In this document: piece by piece, positions 54,276 to 56,811 of the stretch | Numbering within the stretch: position 1 is the first letter of the stretch | Layout of the letters: every line of letters starts with the position of its first letter | Assembly (NCBI GenBank): GCA_029256725.1 | Contig: JAQSXJ010000030.1 | Location: 1 to 56,811 of the forward strand | DNA from: Anaerocolumna sp. | GTDB taxonomy: Bacteria > Bacillota > Clostridia > Lachnospirales > Lachnospiraceae | Length of the DNA: 56,811 bases | Direction: 5' to 3' | Position numbers and translations under genes: made by a program | The notes under the pieces: model-generated | What the model saw: the letters and a program-made list of their open reading frames with translations, nothing else | Told to the model about the DNA's origin: nothing | Database searches by the model: none

Positions 54276-56573
54276 TTATGATAATTTTTTCAATTTAGCA
54301 AAAGAAGCAAGCATTTTTTTGGTTCCTGCGCCGGAAAAATCCACGGTTACTTCGTAATCCTTACCTGCATTGTTAATATTTGTAACCAAACCGACTCCAA
54401 ACTTGATATGAGATACGGTATCACCGATGCCATATTCAATGGTGCCAAGATTGCTGCCGCCAAACTCTCTGGGAGTTTGAGCTAAAGTTTTGGGTTTATC
54501 AAATACACTGTCTGAAAATGCTTTTCCTGCTGAACCGGCAGCCTTTTTATTGAATTCCGGTACCAGGCTGCTATGGGAATTACTTCGGAACGGACTTGAA
54601 TTATATGGATTCTGTTCCATGGTAAGAAGATATCTCGGTATTTCACGAATAAATCTTGAGGGTCTGTTAAACTGTGTCTCACCTCGTAACATACGCTGGG
54701 AGCAGGCACTTAAGGACAGGCGTTTCATTGCTCTTGTAATACCTACATAGCAGAGGCGTCTCTCTTCTTCAATTTCTGTCTCCGGATCCTCAGCATGAAT
54801 GGACATATAACTTGGAAAGAGACCATCCTCCATACCGCACAGATATACATAGGGGAACTCAAGTCCCTTAGCACTGTGCAGAGTCATGAGTACTACCACA
54901 TTGCTTTCTGCAGACAGGTTGTCTATATCTGATACCAGTGCAACCTCTTCCAGGAAGTCACTTAAGGAAGGGGGCTCCAGGGCATTGTCTTCAAAGGCAA
55001 CGATCTTACTCTTTAATTCGCCGATGATATCCAAGCGGTCCTCTTCATTTTCAAGTTCCTGACCTTTAAGATCTTCAACATAACCTGTAGCTTCAAGGAT
55101 TTCCTCTAAAAGATCACTGATGGAATAATCAGGACGTGCAATTTTGGATTTTAATATTTCAATAAGGCTAACAAAAGGAGAAATCTTGGCAGCAGTTCTG
55201 CCAAGCCCCGGTATGTATTCTGCCTGCCGCAAAGCTTCATAGAAACTGATACCCTTATTTGCAGCATAAACATCTACCTTATCAATGGTTGCAAGACCAA
55301 TACCTCTCTTGGGTACATTGATGATACGCTTTACAGCTAGGCTGTCCAATCCATTACCAATAGTCTTTAAATAGGAGAGCAGATCCTTAACCTCCTTACG
55401 GGCATAGAAGTTAATACTTCCGATTATCTTATAAGGAATATTTCTAACTACCAGTTTTTCTTCAAAAATACGGGATTGCGCATTGGTGCGGTAGAGAATA
55501 GCAAAGTCCTGATAGGTAGCTTCTTCTGCCTGAACGATACTGGCTATTTCCGTAACAATGTTTTCGGCTTCTTCGAGGTCTCTGTCGAATTGGGTAAAGC
55601 GTACAGCATCTCCATCAGCATTATCTGTCCAGAGGGCTTTATCTTTTCTTCCGGCATTATTAGAAATAACTTCGTTGGCAGCCTCAAGAATCTTCTTCGT
55701 AGAGCGATAATTCTGTTCCAGTTTGATAACCTGGGCATCTGAGTATTCTTTCTCAAAGTTAAGGATATTAAAGATATTGGCACCACGGAATTTATAGATG
55801 GACTGGTCATCATCACCAACTACACATAGATTATGCTCTCTGTGTCCATCATCATTTATTCCGTCTGCTAAAAGCTTAATCAAACGGAACTGCGCTGTAT
55901 TGGTATCCTGATACTCGTCCACCATAATATACTGAAAACGTCTCTGAAAATAAGTAAGGGCTTCCTTGCTGGTCTGAAAGAGTTCAATGGTCTTAAAGAT
56001 TAAATCATCAAAATCCAGGGCATTATTAGCCTTTAAACGCTTCTGATACTCCTTGTATACAGCAGCATATTTCTGCCTGCCAAAATCACCTACCGCACGC
56101 AGTTCATACTCTTCCGGTGATACAAGTTCATCTTTGGCGGAGGAAATTATATTTAAGAGAGTTCTTTCCTTGATATTCTTGGTATCAATCTGCAGATATT
56201 TACACACTTCTCTCATCAGGGTCTTCTGATCATCACTGTCATAGATAGTAAAACCCTTATCATAACCCAATACATCAATCCATCTTCTAAGAATTCTTAC
56301 ACAGGTGGAATGGAAGGTACTTACCCAGATATTTTCGGAACCGTAACCTACAATATTATCTACACGTTCCCTCATTTCGCCGGCAGCCTTGTTTGTAAAT
56401 GTCAGAGCCAGGATATTCCAGGGATTGACGCCTCTGTGTTCCATCAGATAAGCTATTCGGTGGGTTAACACTCGGGTCTTGCCGGAACCGGCACCTGCCA
56501 GTATCAGCAATGGGCCTTTAAAGTGTTCTACAGCCTTTCGTTGTTCTGTGTTTAAGGTATCGTAAATGCTCAT
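54276..56573 (-). CDS. pcrA: ATP-dependent DNA helicase PcrA/UvrD
   Basis: 765 aa superfamily 1A helicase. Motif I GAGSGKTRVLTHRIAYL, Ia ALTFTNKAAGEMRERV, II MVDEYQDTN, III VVGDDDQSIYKFRGA, IV LEQNYRSTKKI, V VLMTLHSAKGLEF, VI EERRLCYVGITRA, and the C-terminal beta/Tudor-like segment YGIGDTVSHIKFGVG. Acts in repair and replication restart. GGTGAT precedes the start. Length matches the family. Confidence 0.97.
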   Translation of the reverse strand: MSIYDTLNTEQRKAVEHFKGPLLILAGAGSGKTRVLTHRIAYLMEHRGVNPWNILALTFTNKAAGEMRERVDNIVGYGSENIWVSTFHSTCVRILRRWIDVLGYDKGFTIYDSDDQKTLMREVCKYLQIDTKNIKERTLLNIISSAKDELVSPEEYELRAVGDFGRQKYAAVYKEYQKRLKANNALDFDDLIFKTIELFQTSKEALTYFQRRFQYIMVDEYQDTNTAQFRLIKLLADGINDDGHREHNLCVVGDDDQSIYKFRGANIFNILNFEKEYSDAQVIKLEQNYRSTKKILEAANEVISNNAGRKDKALWTDNADGDAVRFTQFDRDLEEAENIVTEIASIVQAEEATYQDFAILYRTNAQSRIFEEKLVVRNIPYKIIGSINFYARKEVKDLLSYLKTIGNGLDSLAVKRIINVPKRGIGLATIDKVDVYAANKGISFYEALRQAEYIPGLGRTAAKISPFVSLIEILKSKIARPDYSISDLLEEILEATGYVEDLKGQELENEEDRLDIIGELKSKIVAFEDNALEPPSLSDFLEEVALVSDIDNLSAESNVVVLMTLHSAKGLEFPYVYLCGMEDGLFPSYMSIHAEDPETEIEEERRLCYVGITRAMKRLSLSACSQRMLRGETQFNRPSRFIREIPRYLLTMEQNPYNSSPFRSNSHSSLVPEFNKKAAGSAGKAFSDSVFDKPKTLAQTPREFGGSNLGTIEYGIGDTVSHIKFGVGLVTNINNAGKDYEVTVDFSGAGTKKMLASFAKLKKLS

Positions 56574-56766
56574 TATAAATCACCTTTCCTGTATGTTTAA
56601 AATCTCTCGATGTCTTGATAAAGCTCAATAAGAGAGAGAGTCCTACTTTCTTTCGCACTGACTATTTCTTAGGCAAAGGGTTGCGCAGACCGTATCTGTA
56701 CAACCCAAGCATAAGCTCACAGGCAAACATATGTTTAATTATACCATGGAATAGGGGGATAGACAA
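56574..56766 (-). promoter_or_regulatory. promoter and structured leader upstream of pcrA
   Basis: On the minus strand TTGTCT (56766-56761) and TATAAT (56743-56738) are spaced by 17 bases. The roughly 155-base leader contains an extended hairpin: GGGTTGTACAGA pairs with TCTGCGCAACCC and the stem continues past a bulge through CTTA/TAAG. It could be a long untranslated leader or a separate small RNA; I do not recognise a known riboswitch. Confidence 0.5.
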
Positions 56767-56811
56767 GGGATACCTCTTATTACCTAATAGGATTATTCTG
56801 CTGTCCGGCAA

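Overview
The window reads as chromosomal DNA of a low-GC, spore-forming-type Clostridia, most likely a plant-polysaccharide-degrading member of Lachnospiraceae. This is inferred from gene content: GH5 cellulase with a CBM2, GH78 alpha-L-rhamnosidase, Kdp system with KdpF, SH3-NlpC/P60 wall hydrolases, AGGAGG-type ribosome binding sites and AT-rich intergenic DNA. No rRNA, tRNA or CRISPR array was recognised.

Layout. 0.1-8.8 kb: small basic ORF, then kdpFABC with sensor kinase kdpD and response regulator kdpE, a complete high-affinity K+ uptake system with its own two-component control. 8.9-10.1 kb: two small hypothetical genes (helical 142 aa; DUF2500-like membrane protein). 10.6-15.4 kb: methionine/one-carbon operon (homocysteine methyltransferase-MTHFR fusion, STAS/SpoIIAA-like protein, cobalamin-dependent MetH without a reactivation domain). 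15.7-20.4 kb: MarR regulator with a clear nested-dyad operator, and a heterodimeric ABC exporter. 20.8-22.4 kb: small anchored protein, alpha-toroid-like protein and a QueG-like gene fragment. 22.4-25.0 kb: MerR/TipAS regulator divergent from a MATE exporter that has a candidate leader peptide. 25.3-26.9 kb: membrane-anchored M23 peptidase with an in-frame minisatellite. 27.2-30.9 kb: AraC regulator divergent from rhamnosidase. 31.2-34.1 kb: HD protein; YkfC-like endopeptidase plus M19 dipeptidase (murein peptide salvage). 34.4-38.2 kb: membrane MutS-like ATPase, a frameshifted small gene, and the GH5-CBM2 cellulase.

38.2-45.0 kb is the accessory, very AT-rich region and the most unusual part. 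A module (terminator hairpin, conserved stretch carrying a 32-bp palindrome, start of a ParA gene, then a conserved junction) occurs three times, at about 38.9, 40.75 and 43.13 kb. Each copy directly follows a small cargo gene that could be an immunity protein. Two of those cargo genes are in turn preceded by a gene for a secreted protein (one dead, one intact). Copies 2 and 3 are followed by a truncated and a full copy of the same SsuA/THI5-type lipoprotein gene. I read this as a cassette array of effector/immunity-like pairs built and eroded by recombination between repeated ParA modules.

45.2-48.9 kb: a nitroreductase-family gene broken by a poly-A frameshift, then two tandem paralogous SH3-NlpC/P60 secreted hydrolases. 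49.0-52.0 kb: a TetR-led flavin operon (flavodoxin, FMN-binding protein with a flavinylation motif, four-cysteine iron-sulfur flavoprotein-like reductase, second flavodoxin-like protein) behind a long leader with palindromes and a 17-bp tandem repeat. 52.0-56.8 kb, minus strand: PhoH/PIN ATPase, two small membrane proteins, and PcrA/UvrD helicase with a promoter and structured leader at the window edge.

Two broken genes (36.2 and 45.37 kb) each need just one extra A in an A run to restore the frame. They are either real lesions, slippage or phase-variation sites, or homopolymer sequencing errors.
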